A DNA stretch of 64,000 nucleotides from Sphingosinicella sp. YJ22 (GTDB taxonomy: Bacteria > Pseudomonadota > Alphaproteobacteria > Sphingomonadales > Sphingomonadaceae), in assembly GCF_011320075.1 (NCBI RefSeq), contig NZ_JAANPA010000004.1, forward strand, positions 36,921 to 100,920. The letters are read 5' to 3'. Below, piece by piece: positions 34,989-44,374 of the stretch. Each line of letters starts with the position of its first letter. Positions within the stretch are counted from its first letter, which is position 1. A program made the position numbers and the translations under genes. The notes below the pieces were generated by a model, which did no database searches, was not told where the DNA came from, and worked only from the letters and a program-made list of their open reading frames with translations.

Positions 34989-36881
34989 ATGATTTCCGCA
35001 TTGCTCATTGCATCGCTGCAGGTCCCGGACGCGGCTGCAACCCCTGTCGCCGACGAGGAGGTCGTCGTCACGGCCTCGCTCGTGCCGGTGGCGGAGGACG
35101 ATGCGCCGGCTTCCGTCACGCTGTTCGATGCCGCTCGGATCGAGGCGCTCGGCTCTGCCCAGGCAAGCGACCTCATCCGCCTCGCCCCCGGCGCGTCGGT
35201 GTCGGTGTCGGGCGGCCAAGGCGCGCTGACCCAGGTGCGGCTGCGCGGTGCCGAGGCCAACCACACGCTCGTCTTCATAGACGGGATCGCCTTCAACGAC
35301 CTCGCCGCGGGCAACCAGGCGCGGTTCGAGACCTTCAGCGCAGACGGGCTCGGCCGGATGGAGTTGGTGCGCGGGCCACAATCGGCCCTGTGGGGGTCCG
35401 AGGCCCTGGGTGGGGTCATCGCAATGGAAAGCCCGGATCCGCTCGGGACACGGCGAGGCACGGCCAGCGTCGAGCTCGGAAGCAGCGACTTCCTGCGCGC
35501 GTCCGGCGCCTTCGCGACCGGGGGCGAGCACGCTGGCCTGTCCAGCACGCTCAGTTTCGCTCGCGGCGAGGGCATCGACATCCTCGGTGGCGGAACCGGC
35601 GACCGGGATGGTTTCGAGACCCTGACCGCCGCGCTTCGGGGCGCGGTCCGCTTCGGGGATTTCAACGCGGGCGCGGTCGGCCGCTATGTCCGCCACGAAA
35701 CCGAATATGACGCCAGTGACCCCTTCACCTTTCAGCGGGCTGACACCGCCGACGTGTCTGAGGTCGACACGAAGGCGGGCCGGATCTGGCTCGGTTATGG
35801 CGACGCCGTGACGCCATGGCAGGTGCAGATCGAGGGGCAGCATCTCGACAGTGAGAACCGCAACCGCCTCGCCGACACGCCGACCAATGCCAGCTACGGC
35901 CGACGCACCCGCCTTGGCGCGCAGGCGGTGCGGCGTTTTGAGGTCAGCACGACGCGCCATACCATCGTCGTCGCGGCCGAGCATGAGGAAGAGGCGTTCG
36001 GCACCCGCGATCTGCAGTTCGGCGGCGCTTCGGACCGCGACCTCGAGCGCGGGCGCACCGCCTTCGTCGGCGAGTGGCGGGCCGAATGGGGCGACCTCCT
36101 CACCACCGACGTCGCCGTTCGCCACGACGATTTCAGCGCGTTCCGGGACGCGACGACCCTTCGCCTCCACGCCGAGCTCGACCTCGGCGGCGGCGTGGCG
36201 CTGGTCGGCGGCTATGGCGAGGGCATCGCCCAGCCGAGCTTCGTCGACCTGTTCGGCTTCGGCCCGGGCTCGGGCTTCATCGGCAACTCGGACCTGCGCC
36301 CCGAGCGCTCGGAGGGATTCGAGGGCGGACTTCGCTGGCGGCGCCCCGCCTTCTCGCTGGAGGCGATCGCCTTCTCGAACGACCTCCGTGAGGAGATCGT
36401 CGAGGATTTCAGCATCTTCCCCAATTACACGGTGGTGAATGCGCCGGGCGAGAGCCGGCGGCGCGGAATCGAGCTGTCGGGCGAATGGCGCCCGAGCGAG
36501 GGCCTGCGGGTCTCGGCCAACTATACCTATACGGACACGCGCGAGCCGGAGACTGCGGGGGCTGCGCTGCGCGAAGTGCGGCGGCCCGAGCACACCGCCA
36601 ACCTCGCGGGCGACTGGCGGATCGGACCGCTGACGCTCGGCGGATCGCTCGCTTATGTCGGCGAGCGGACCGACCGCGACTTCGACCTGTTTCCCGCACC
36701 CGTTGTGAAGCTCGGCGCCTATGTACTTGCCAGCGCACGCTTTGCTTACCGGATCAGCGAGGTGCTGGAAGCCTATGCGCGGGTCGAGAACGGGTTCGAC
36801 GAACAGTATCAGGACGTGGTCGGCTATGCGACTCCGGGACGGTCGGTATATGCGGGCATTCGGCTTAGCTTCGGCGATTAG
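34989..36881 (+). CDS. btuB: TonB-dependent cobalamin receptor (BtuB-like)
   Basis: Outer-membrane receptor of 630 residues importing B12 with TonB energy. A short signal-like N-terminus is followed by a TonB-box-like EEVVVTA, a plug domain (DLIRLAPGASVSVSGGQG; LRGAEANHTLVFIDG; MELVRGPQSALWGSEALGG) and a 22-strand barrel region ending in GIRLSFGD. Start ATG 34989 has an ideal ribosome site (AAGGAGG, 5 nt away); the open frame 24 bp further up lacks one. The riboswitch and following btuFCD genes give the substrate. Confidence 0.95.
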   Translation: MISALLIASLQVPDAAATPVADEEVVVTASLVPVAEDDAPASVTLFDAARIEALGSAQASDLIRLAPGASVSVSGGQGALTQVRLRGAEANHTLVFIDGIAFNDLAAGNQARFETFSADGLGRMELVRGPQSALWGSEALGGVIAMESPDPLGTRRGTASVELGSSDFLRASGAFATGGEHAGLSSTLSFARGEGIDILGGGTGDRDGFETLTAALRGAVRFGDFNAGAVGRYVRHETEYDASDPFTFQRADTADVSEVDTKAGRIWLGYGDAVTPWQVQIEGQHLDSENRNRLADTPTNASYGRRTRLGAQAVRRFEVSTTRHTIVVAAEHEEEAFGTRDLQFGGASDRDLERGRTAFVGEWRAEWGDLLTTDVAVRHDDFSAFRDATTLRLHAELDLGGGVALVGGYGEGIAQPSFVDLFGFGPGSGFIGNSDLRPERSEGFEGGLRWRRPAFSLEAIAFSNDLREEIVEDFSIFPNYTVVNAPGESRRRGIELSGEWRPSEGLRVSANYTYTDTREPETAGAALREVRRPEHTANLAGDWRIGPLTLGGSLAYVGERTDRDFDLFPAPVVKLGAYVLASARFAYRISEVLEAYARVENGFDEQYQDVVGYATPGRSVYAGIRLSFGD

Positions 36882-37668
36882 CCTGGCGCTCGCCGCCTGC
36901 GCCGCGCCGCCGCCCGAACCCGCACCGGGCCCGCGCGGCGGCCCGCCCGTGCGCGTGGTGTCGCTCAACCTGTGCACCGACGAGCTGCTGCTGCTGCTCG
37001 GCACGCCGGCGCAGATCGCCTCGGTCACGCATCTGGCGCACAAGCCGGAGGAGACGCCCCTGTGGCGCAAGGCGCGACGGCACCGCGCCAATGACGGCAC
37101 GCTCGCGTCGGCCGCGGCGCTGAGGCCGGACCTCGTGCTGACCATGGGCGGAGGCGGCGACCGCCTCGGCATCGCCGCACGGCTGGGGGTGGAGGCTGTC
37201 GACCTGCCGTTCCCGCAGAGCATCGACGACGTCATGGCGTCGATCCACACCGTCGCCGCAGCGCTCGGGCGCGAGGCGGAAGGCACGGCGGCGATCGCGC
37301 GGATCGAGGCGCTGCGCCGATCCGCTCCCGAGCAATCCGTCGACACCTTGTGGGTCGGCGGCGGCGGGCGCACGGTCGCCGCCGAAGGATTGGAAGCGCA
37401 GTGGATGGCGCTCGCCGGTCTTCGCCAGCGCCCCGTCGCCGGCGACCGCATCGAATTGGAGACGTTGCTGGTGAGGCCGCCCGCCGTGCTGCTGCGCAGC
37501 GACTATCGCGCCGAGCAATATTCGCAAGGCCAAGCATGGTTGAACCACCCGCTGGCGCGGGCGGCGCGGGACAGCCGCACGATCGCCACCGACGGCCGGC
37601 GCTGGACCTGCATGGGCCCGCCTCTCGTCGACGAGATAGTGCGCCTGCGCGGCGAGGTCGCGGCATGA
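36850..37668 (+). CDS. btuF: cobalamin ABC transporter substrate-binding lipoprotein (BtuF-like)
   Basis: Periplasmic binding protein of 272 residues. Lipoprotein signal with lipobox LAAC (SLALAACAAPP), so it is membrane-anchored rather than free like E. coli BtuF. The binding fold begins VRVVSLNLCTDELLLLLG and ends GPPLVDEIVRLRGE. Start ATG 36850 lies within the last 32 bp of btuB in another frame and begins exactly at the signal peptide. Its stop overlaps the btuC start. Confidence 0.92.
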   Translation: MRAFGLASAISLALAACAAPPPEPAPGPRGGPPVRVVSLNLCTDELLLLLGTPAQIASVTHLAHKPEETPLWRKARRHRANDGTLASAAALRPDLVLTMGGGGDRLGIAARLGVEAVDLPFPQSIDDVMASIHTVAAALGREAEGTAAIARIEALRRSAPEQSVDTLWVGGGGRTVAAEGLEAQWMALAGLRQRPVAGDRIELETLLVRPPAVLLRSDYRAEQYSQGQAWLNHPLARAARDSRTIATDGRRWTCMGPPLVDEIVRLRGEVAA

Positions 37669-38633
37669 GGCATGGCGTCATTCTGTCGGTCGGCGTGCTG
37701 GCGCTGCTTGGATTCGCGGCGTCGTTGTTGCTGCCATGGTCGAGCCTGCAGGCGCTCCTCGCGGCAGACCGCGACCTCGGCCTGACCTTCCTTCTCGAGC
37801 TGCGCCTGCCGCGGGCGGCGCTGGCGCTCGTCTATGGCGCCATGCTCGGCTCCGCCGGCGCGGCGATCCAGGCGCTGTTCGGCAATCCCCTCGCCTCGCC
37901 GGACCTCACCGGCACCACCAGCGGCGCGGCACTGGGCGCGGTTGTGACCGCCTATATCATCGGCGCGGCGAGCTCGTTCGCGATGGCGATCGGTGCCGTT
38001 GCCGGGGCGCTTGCCAGCCTTCTGCTTCTGATCGGCCTCGCCGGTCGCCGCGCCGAGACCGCGACCCTGCTCCTCGCCGGCCTCGCGATCAGCGCGCTCG
38101 CGGGAGCGCTGACCACCCTGGCGCTCGCTCTCGCCCCCTCCCCCTTCGCCTTCTACGACGCCTATTCCTGGCTGATGGGGTCGTTGATCGACCGAAGCCT
38201 GCCCCAGCTCGGCTTCGCGGCCGTCCCAGCCGCCGTCGCGATTCTGTGGCTGGCGCGGCTCGCCGGCCCCCTCGATCGGCTGGCGCTGGGCGAGGAGGTT
38301 GCCGAGTCGCTCGGCCACGATCTAGGCCGCCTCAGGCTCCAGATCATCTGCCTCAGCGCGCTCGGCGTCGGCGCCTGCGTGGCGATCTGCGGTGCGATCG
38401 GCTTCATCGGGCTCGTCGCACCGATCTTCGCTCGGCGGCTGACCGGCGGCCATGCCGGTCGGGCGATCCTGCCGGCGGCGGCGATCGGAGCGCTGCTGCT
38501 CATCCTCGCCGACCTCGCCAGCCGCTTCGCCCCGCTCGGCCGCACCTTGCCGATCGGAGTCGTCACCGCCCTGGTCGGCGCACCCTTCTTCCTGTGGCTG
38601 GTGGCGCGGATGCGCTGGGGAATGGCGCGATGA
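37665..38633 (+). CDS. btuC: cobalamin ABC transporter permease (BtuC/FecCD family)
   Basis: FecCD-type permease of 322 residues with about ten membrane segments. Family landmarks are RLPRAALALVYGAMLGSAGA, GNPLASPDLTGTTSGAALGA, and FIGLVAPIFARRLTGG near the coupling helix. The start ATG 37665 overlaps the btuF stop (ATGA); the upstream open frame is inside btuF. Works with BtuF and BtuD to move B12 across the inner membrane. Confidence 0.94.
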   Translation: MRHGVILSVGVLALLGFAASLLLPWSSLQALLAADRDLGLTFLLELRLPRAALALVYGAMLGSAGAAIQALFGNPLASPDLTGTTSGAALGAVVTAYIIGAASSFAMAIGAVAGALASLLLLIGLAGRRAETATLLLAGLAISALAGALTTLALALAPSPFAFYDAYSWLMGSLIDRSLPQLGFAAVPAAVAILWLARLAGPLDRLALGEEVAESLGHDLGRLRLQIICLSALGVGACVAICGAIGFIGLVAPIFARRLTGGHAGRAILPAAAIGALLLILADLASRFAPLGRTLPIGVVTALVGAPFFLWLVARMRWGMAR

Positions 38634-39370
38634 GCCTCGTCGACGGGCTCGGCCTCGCCCTCGCGGGACGCCTCGAGCGCACCAATTTGCGGCTGGAGGC
38701 GGGCACCCTCACCTGCCTCGTCGGCCCCAACGGCAGCGGCAAGACGAGCCTGCTCCACGCGCTCGCCGGGATTGGCCGCTCTTCGGGCGGGACATTGATC
38801 AACGGGGAGGATTTGCGACGTACGTCCCCCGCACGGCGCGCCGCCCTCGCCACCTACCTGCCGGCGAGCCGCGACCTGCGCTGGCCGCTCCATCCGCGCG
38901 ACCTCATCGCGCTCGGCGGTGCCTCACCGGAGCAGATCGACGATTATGCCGCGCTGCTCGAACTCGACGGAATCGAGCCTCGCACCGTGGACCATCTCTC
39001 GACCGGCGAGCGCAGCCGGGTGCTGATCGCGCGCGCGCTCGCGCCGCGCCCGAAGCTGCTGCTGCTCGACGAGCCGACCGCCAATCTCGACCCGCTGTGG
39101 CAGATTCGGCTGATGGACGTGGTGCGCGCGGAAGTGGCGCAGGCCGATCGTGCCGCCGTCGTCGCGATGCACGACCTCGACGCCGCCCGCCGCTACGCCG
39201 ACCGGCTGATCGTGATGAGCAAGGGCGCGATCGCGGCCGACGGCGGCCCCGATCAGGTCATGGGCAGCGGCGTCATTCGCGAGGTGTTCGGGATCGAGCG
39301 GGACGGCAGCCACTGGCGAGCCGCTGCCGAACCGGTCAGGCCGTCGGCGGATCGGCGATCATCGCCGTGA
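38630..39370 (+). CDS. btuD: cobalamin ABC transporter ATP-binding protein (BtuD-like)
   Basis: ABC ATPase of 246 residues. Walker [10 protein letters not shown], signature LSTGERSR (Thr where most have Gly), Walker [13 protein letters not shown] and H-loop [10 protein letters not shown]. Start ATG 38630 overlaps btuC by 4 bp. Its 3' end overlaps the convergent fabZ gene by 35 bp, so the last dozen codons are constrained on both strands. Confidence 0.94.
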   Translation: MSLVDGLGLALAGRLERTNLRLEAGTLTCLVGPNGSGKTSLLHALAGIGRSSGGTLINGEDLRRTSPARRAALATYLPASRDLRWPLHPRDLIALGGASPEQIDDYAALLELDGIEPRTVDHLSTGERSRVLIARALAPRPKLLLLDEPTANLDPLWQIRLMDVVRAEVAQADRAAVVAMHDLDAARRYADRLIVMSKGAIAADGGPDQVMGSGVIREVFGIERDGSHWRAAAEPVRPSADRRSSP

Positions 39371-39821
39371 AATTGGCCTCGGCAGCGAGCAGGTCGCCGA
39401 CATAGGCTTTGCCTTCGAACTTGCACACGCGGGCCCGCTTCTGGACGAAGCTGACGTCGAGGCGGAGAAGCACGCCCGGCTCGACCGGGGTGCGGAACTT
39501 GGCGCCGTCGATGGCCATGAAATAGACCAGCTTGCCCGACCCCGCGAGTCCGAGCGACTGGACCGCGAGCACGCCCGCGGCCTGCGCCAGAGCCTCGACG
39601 ATCAGGACGCCCGGCATGATCGGACGGCCGGGGAAGTGACCCTGGAAGAAGCTCTCGTTGATCGTGACCGCCTTGATCGCGCTGATCCGCTCATCCGGGA
39701 CCAGGCTCTCGACTCGGTCGACGAGAAGCATCGGGTAGCGATGGGGCAGAGCCGCCATCACCGCCCGGACGTCGAGCGCCCCCGCATCAGCGGGAGCGCT
39801 CTGGTTCGACGCTTCCGTCAC
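39336..39821 (-). CDS. fabZ: 3-hydroxyacyl-ACP dehydratase FabZ
   Basis: Hot-dog fold dehydratase of 161 residues in fatty acid elongation. Catalytic His in [10 protein letters not shown] and Glu in [11 protein letters not shown] are present; [13 protein letters not shown] is the family beginning. Its start overlaps the OmpH/Skp stop by 4 bp. In most Gram-negative genomes lpxD precedes and lpxA/lpxB follow this gene; none is present here. Confidence 0.96.
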   Translation of the reverse strand: MTEASNQSAPADAGALDVRAVMAALPHRYPMLLVDRVESLVPDERISAIKAVTINESFFQGHFPGRPIMPGVLIVEALAQAAGVLAVQSLGLAGSGKLVYFMAIDGAKFRTPVEPGVLLRLDVSFVQKRARVCKFEGKAYVGDLLAAEANFTAMIADPPTA

Positions 39822-40456
39822 CGGCCCTGCGGGCGCGGCTGCTGCGGCTGCGGCTGGGCCGGCTGGGCCGCCGGAGCCTGTTGCGGCATCGGCGTGATGC
39901 TGACCGCCGGGAGCGCTCGGTTGAGCTGCGCGAGGACGTCGTTGGTGACATCGAGCGCCGGCGCGTTGCCGAGGCGCGCGTCAGTCGAGATGATCAGGTT
40001 GGCGCCGCGGGCGGTCATCACCTGGCTGTAGATCGGCTCGAGCGCACGGTTGAGCTGGGCGCCGACATGGACCCGGGTGCTCTCGAAATTCTGCTGGAGG
40101 GTCTGAAGCTCCTGAGCGGCGGTCTGGCGGCGCTGGTTGAACGCCTCGACACGCGGGCGCAGGGCGTTTTCAGCCGCGGTGCGGGCGGCGCCGCTAAGCC
40201 CCTGGATCCGGGTAACTTCGGCCTGCAGGGCCTGCTCCTCGGGCTGGAGGGGTCCGAGCAGGGCCTGGCGGCGCTGCTGGAAATTGGTGTCCTGTGCCTG
40301 GAGCGCGGCAGTCGCCGACACGCAGGCGACGCATTCGCGAAGAACGCGGTCGGTGTTGACGACGGCGACCACGGCGGCCGGGACGCGCTGCTGCGCGATC
40401 GCGCCGGTGGGAAGAGCGGCGGCAATAACGGCCGCGGCAAGAAGCTTGGTCTTCAT
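39818..40456 (-). CDS. skp: OmpH/Skp family periplasmic chaperone
   Basis: Chaperone of 212 residues that carries unfolded outer-membrane proteins to BamA. Signal peptide 1-21 ([11 protein letters not shown]), a long coiled-coil region rich in Gln (about 60-145: [33 protein letters not shown]) and a Gln/Pro-rich tail. The start ATG 40456 overlaps the bamA stop. Sequence conservation is low in this family; context makes the call firm. Confidence 0.9.
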   Translation of the reverse strand: MKTKLLAAAVIAAALPTGAIAQQRVPAAVVAVVNTDRVLRECVACVSATAALQAQDTNFQQRRQALLGPLQPEEQALQAEVTRIQGLSGAARTAAENALRPRVEAFNQRRQTAAQELQTLQQNFESTRVHVGAQLNRALEPIYSQVMTARGANLIISTDARLGNAPALDVTNDVLAQLNRALPAVSITPMPQQAPAAQPAQPQPQQPRPQGR

Positions 40457-43164
40457 CAGAAAGCGGTTCCTACGTTGAAGGTGAAGATACGCGTGTCGTC
40501 GCCTTCCTGACTGAGCAGGGGATAAGCGACGTCGATACGGAACGGTCCGAACGGCGAGTTCCAGTTCACGCCGAAGCCGACAGAAACGCGCGGCGACGGC
40601 GTGTCGCCGACGAACACCTCGCGGAACGGCTCGACGCCCAGGCGGAACGGGTTGGAGCCGGGCGGGCAGGACGTCGTGCCCGGCTGGAGCCGGATGATGG
40701 TGCCGTCCGCCGCCTGGCAGGAGTTGAGAGTCAGCTCGGAGCCGGGGGTGATGTCGAGCAGGTTGGGCTGACGCACACCCCACAGCGCGCCGACGTCGAC
40801 GAAAACCGACGGGCGGACGCCAAGCTCGCGGATCGCGTTGCTGACCGGAATCTCGAGCTCGAGATGGGCGAGATAATAATAACGGCCGCCGATCGCCTCG
40901 TCGCGGGTCAGCTGCTCGTTATCGTCCAGGACGAAGTTGCCGTCCGCGTCGACCACGGGATCGCCATCCTCGTCGAAGGCGTAAGGCCGGCGCAGAACGC
41001 GCGGGCCGATGCCGCGGATGTCGAAGCCGCGCATCTGCGGGCTGCCGAGCGTGAAGCGGTCGGTGAGCAGGATCGGGTCGACTCCGGGCGCACCGTCCTC
41101 GAAGCTGAAGATGGCGCCGCCCTCGGCGCTCGCCGACAGCACGAAGCCTCTGCCGACGCTCCAGTAGCGGGCCGCGCTGGCGCGGGTGCGCAGATAGCGG
41201 ACATCGCCGCCGAGGCCGGCAAAGTCCTGCTGGAGCAGCGCGCGAAAGCCGCTGGTCGGCCGCAGGCTGTTGTTCAGCGTCGAATAGACCAGCGTGTAGC
41301 CGAGGCTCGACACCACCCGCTCGCCGAGCAGGTCGCACAGGTAGCGACCGGCGAGAAGCGGGTCGCAGCTCGCGGGCAGCGGGCCGGTCCCGTCCGGGTC
41401 GGTGAAGTAGAGCTGCGGTGCGAGGCTGATCTCGCTGAGGTTGAGGCTGTAGCGAAGCGCCAGCTGCATCCGCTCGGTGAGCGGAATGCCGACGCGGACC
41501 TGGCCGCCGGTGGTCACCTCGTCGAACGTGCTGCGGCGCTCGTTGCCGACGAAGCTGAAGCTGTTGAGATCGCGCCGGTAGAGATCGAAGCCGACCGCCA
41601 CGTTGCGGTCGAATAGATAGGGCTCGGTGAAGCCCAGCTCGAACGAGCGCGAATAGCTCGAATAGTTGATCGCCGCACGCAGCTGCTGGCCGAGGCCGCG
41701 GAAGTTGCGCTGCTGGACCGACAGGTTGACCAGGATCTGCTCGATGCTCGAAAAGCCGGCGGAGAGCTGGAGCTCGCCGGTGGCGCGCTCCTCGACCTCG
41801 ACGTTGAGCGCCATCCGGTCGGGACCGAGCTCCTGCTGCTCGATCTCCAGGTTTTCCTGGAAGTAGCCGAGGCTGTTGATGCGGTCGCGCGAGCGACGGA
41901 CTCGGATCGAGTTGAACGGATCGCCCTCGGCGAGGCGGAACTCGCGGCGGATCACCTTGTCGGCGGTGTTGGTGTTGCCGGAGATGTTGATCCGGTCGAC
42001 ATAGGTGCGCTGCGCTTCGTTCACCTGGAAATTGACGTCCATGGTGAGCGTTTCGGGGTTGCGGCTGAAGCGCGGATTGACGTCGGTGAAGGCGTAGCCG
42101 TAGAGGCCGGCGAGCTCATTGAGGCGGGTGACCGTGTCCTCGACCTGACGGGCATTGTAGAAATCGCCGGTGCGCATCGGCAGCGCTTCCTGCAGCGACT
42201 CGCTGCTGAAGTCGCGGATTTCGCTGTTCACCGTGACTTCGCCGAACTTGTAGCGCGGGCCCTCCTCGACCACGTAGGTGATGATGAAGTCGCGCCGGTC
42301 CGGAGTCAGTTCCGCCACCGCCGAGACGACGCGGAAGTCGGCATAGCCCTGGGTCAGGTAGAATTGCCGCAGCTTCTGCTGGTCGAACGCCATCCGGTCG
42401 GGATCGTAGGTTTCGTTGCCGCCGCCCAGGATGCTGAACGGAAAGCCCCGCGCCTCGCGGGTCGCCATCTCGGCCACGAGTCGGCTGTCGCCATAGGCCT
42501 CGTTGCCGATGATGTTGATCTGGCGGACCTGCGAACGCGGCCCCTCCTCGATCTCGAACACGACGTCGACTCGGTTCTGGTCCAGCTGGACGATCTTCGG
42601 TTCGACTCGTGCGGCGAAGCGGCCCTGGCGGCGATAGAGCTCGATGATGCGCGCGACGTCGGCGCGGGCGCGGCTGCGGGTGAAGATCTGGCGTGCCGCC
42701 AGCCGGATCTCCGGCGTGATCTTGTCGTCCTTCAGGCGGCGGTTGCCTTCCAGGATGATGCGGTTGATGACCGGGTTCTCGCGGACCTGGATGACGATGT
42801 TGCCGGTCTCGACGCCGGCGATCTGGACGTCGGCGAACAGCTCGGTCGCGTACAGCTCGCGAAGCGCCTGGTCGATGCGGCTGCGGTCATAAGCCTCGCC
42901 GGGACGCAGCGTGATGTAGGAGATCACCGTCTCCGCCTCGAGCCGCTGGTTGCCGGTCACGTTGATCGAACGCACGACCTGCTGGGCCGGCGCCACCGCC
43001 GGCGGAGTGAGCGGAATGGTGGGAACCTGCTGAGCCGCGGGCTGCTGGGTCTGGGCCTGGCCGTCCTGCGCGTGGGCCGCGGCCGAGAAGCCGCCGAGCG
43101 CGGTCCCGACCAGCAGCAGGGTGCAGAAGTGGCGGCCTTTTGGAAAAGCTTGATGAGACGTCAC
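40456..43164 (-). CDS. bamA: outer-membrane protein assembly factor BamA
   Basis: Omp85 protein of 902 residues that inserts beta-barrels into the outer membrane. A signal peptide ends near AAAHAQ (about residue 32), a Gln/Pro-rich linker follows, then five POTRA repeats (about 65-420; first INVTGNQRLEAETVISYI) and the 16-strand barrel, ending with a C-terminal Phe (FNVGTAF), the expected assembly signal. The extracellular insert between barrel strands includes an acidic stretch (FDEDGDPVVDADGNFVLDDN). Sits between rseP and skp as usual. Confidence 0.96.
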   Translation of the reverse strand: MTSHQAFPKGRHFCTLLLVGTALGGFSAAAHAQDGQAQTQQPAAQQVPTIPLTPPAVAPAQQVVRSINVTGNQRLEAETVISYITLRPGEAYDRSRIDQALRELYATELFADVQIAGVETGNIVIQVRENPVINRIILEGNRRLKDDKITPEIRLAARQIFTRSRARADVARIIELYRRQGRFAARVEPKIVQLDQNRVDVVFEIEEGPRSQVRQINIIGNEAYGDSRLVAEMATREARGFPFSILGGGNETYDPDRMAFDQQKLRQFYLTQGYADFRVVSAVAELTPDRRDFIITYVVEEGPRYKFGEVTVNSEIRDFSSESLQEALPMRTGDFYNARQVEDTVTRLNELAGLYGYAFTDVNPRFSRNPETLTMDVNFQVNEAQRTYVDRINISGNTNTADKVIRREFRLAEGDPFNSIRVRRSRDRINSLGYFQENLEIEQQELGPDRMALNVEVEERATGELQLSAGFSSIEQILVNLSVQQRNFRGLGQQLRAAINYSSYSRSFELGFTEPYLFDRNVAVGFDLYRRDLNSFSFVGNERRSTFDEVTTGGQVRVGIPLTERMQLALRYSLNLSEISLAPQLYFTDPDGTGPLPASCDPLLAGRYLCDLLGERVVSSLGYTLVYSTLNNSLRPTSGFRALLQQDFAGLGGDVRYLRTRASAARYWSVGRGFVLSASAEGGAIFSFEDGAPGVDPILLTDRFTLGSPQMRGFDIRGIGPRVLRRPYAFDEDGDPVVDADGNFVLDDNEQLTRDEAIGGRYYYLAHLELEIPVSNAIRELGVRPSVFVDVGALWGVRQPNLLDITPGSELTLNSCQAADGTIIRLQPGTTSCPPGSNPFRLGVEPFREVFVGDTPSPRVSVGFGVNWNSPFGPFRIDVAYPLLSQEGDDTRIFTFNVGTAF

Positions 43165-43249
43165 GTGGTTCCCGCCCTAGTATTACGCGCCGGCGGAACG
43201 GCCGGCTTCTCCCTGTCGTCGGCTGCCCTGCCCGAAGCGGCCCAACCGA

Positions 43250-44374
43250 TCAACCCGCCAGCCTCTGGAAGAAGCCGAACGAGACCAGATCGTTGAACGT
43301 GATGAAGATCATCAGCGCCAGCAGCACCATCAACCCTGTCCGGAATGCCCATTCCTGCGCCGCCGGGCCGAGCGGTTTCCGCCTCACGCCCTCGATGAGG
43401 TAGAAAAGGAGGTGACCCCCGTCGAGCAGAGGAATTGGCAACAGGTTGATGAATCCCAGATTAATCGACACGATGGTCATGAACCAGAAGAAGGCAACCC
43501 AGCCGAGCGTCGCCTGCTGGCCCGACACTTCGGCGATCTTGAGCGGACCGCCCAGTTCCTTGACCGAGCGCTGGCCGGTGATGACCTGGCCCAGCGCGAC
43601 GATCATCGATTCCACGGTTCCGATGGTGCGGTCGACGGCGGCGAGGAACAGGCGATGCGGCGGCAGCCGCTCGAGGCTGGCCCCGACGCCGGGCGCGATG
43701 CCGAGATGGCCGATGCGGGCGCTGTTGCCGAATTCGTCCTCGACGGACTTCTCGGCCGAGGTGATCGCCAGCGGCAGCTCCTGGCCGTCGCGGACGACGG
43801 TCAGCTCCATCCGCGTGTTCGGTCGCAGCGAGACGTAGGAGCTGAGATCAGCGAAGGTATCGATGCCGCGGCCGTTGATCGCGACGATCTGGTCGCCGGG
43901 CCGAAGCTCCGACGCGGCGGCGGGCGTGTTCGGCACCAGCGCTCCGACCGTCGCGGTCGCGGTCGGGTAGCCGTTGACCGCGAAGATCGCCATGAAGGCG
44001 AGGATCGCGAACAGGAAGTTGGTGAACGGGCCCGCGGCGACGATGATGAAGCGCTGCCACACCGGCTTGGCCTGGAAGGTCTGGCTGCGCTCGGCCGCGG
44101 GCAAGGCGAGCCACTCGTCGCTCGGTGTCGAGGCGGCGTTCATGTCGCCCTTGAACTTGACGTAGCCGCCGAGCGGCAGGACCGCGACCTTCCACCGCGT
44201 GCCGCGCCTGTCGGTCCAGCCGAACATTTCCTTGCCGAAGCCGATCGAGAAGGTTTCGGCCCCCACGCCGAACATGCGGCCGGCAAGATAATGGCCCAGC
44301 TCGTGGATGAACACGAGCGGCCCCAGCACCGCGAGGAACGCGGCAACGATCAGCAGAAAGCTCGGGTCGTTCAA
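43250..44374 (-). CDS. rseP: site-2 intramembrane protease RseP
   Basis: Zinc metalloprotease of 374 residues that cuts within the membrane, typically releasing extracytoplasmic sigma factors from anti-sigma factors. HELGH at residues 24-28 in the first membrane segment and INLLPIPLLDGGHLLFYL near the C-terminus complete the active site. A single PDZ domain (about residues 140-215: LRPGDQIVAINGRGIDTF) is visible where E. coli has two. Its start overlaps dxr by 4 bp. Confidence 0.95.
   Translation of the reverse strand: MNDPSFLLIVAAFLAVLGPLVFIHELGHYLAGRMFGVGAETFSIGFGKEMFGWTDRRGTRWKVAVLPLGGYVKFKGDMNAASTPSDEWLALPAAERSQTFQAKPVWQRFIIVAAGPFTNFLFAILAFMAIFAVNGYPTATATVGALVPNTPAAASELRPGDQIVAINGRGIDTFADLSSYVSLRPNTRMELTVVRDGQELPLAITSAEKSVEDEFGNSARIGHLGIAPGVGASLERLPPHRLFLAAVDRTIGTVESMIVALGQVITGQRSVKELGGPLKIAEVSGQQATLGWVAFFWFMTIVSINLGFINLLPIPLLDGGHLLFYLIEGVRRKPLGPAAQEWAFRTGLMVLLALMIFITFNDLVSFGFFQRLAG

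Noticed and set aside
34680..37451. A 923-codon minus-strand open frame over the riboswitch, btuB and btuF
   Set aside because: Covers a conserved riboswitch and two clear genes in antisense; no family resemblance.
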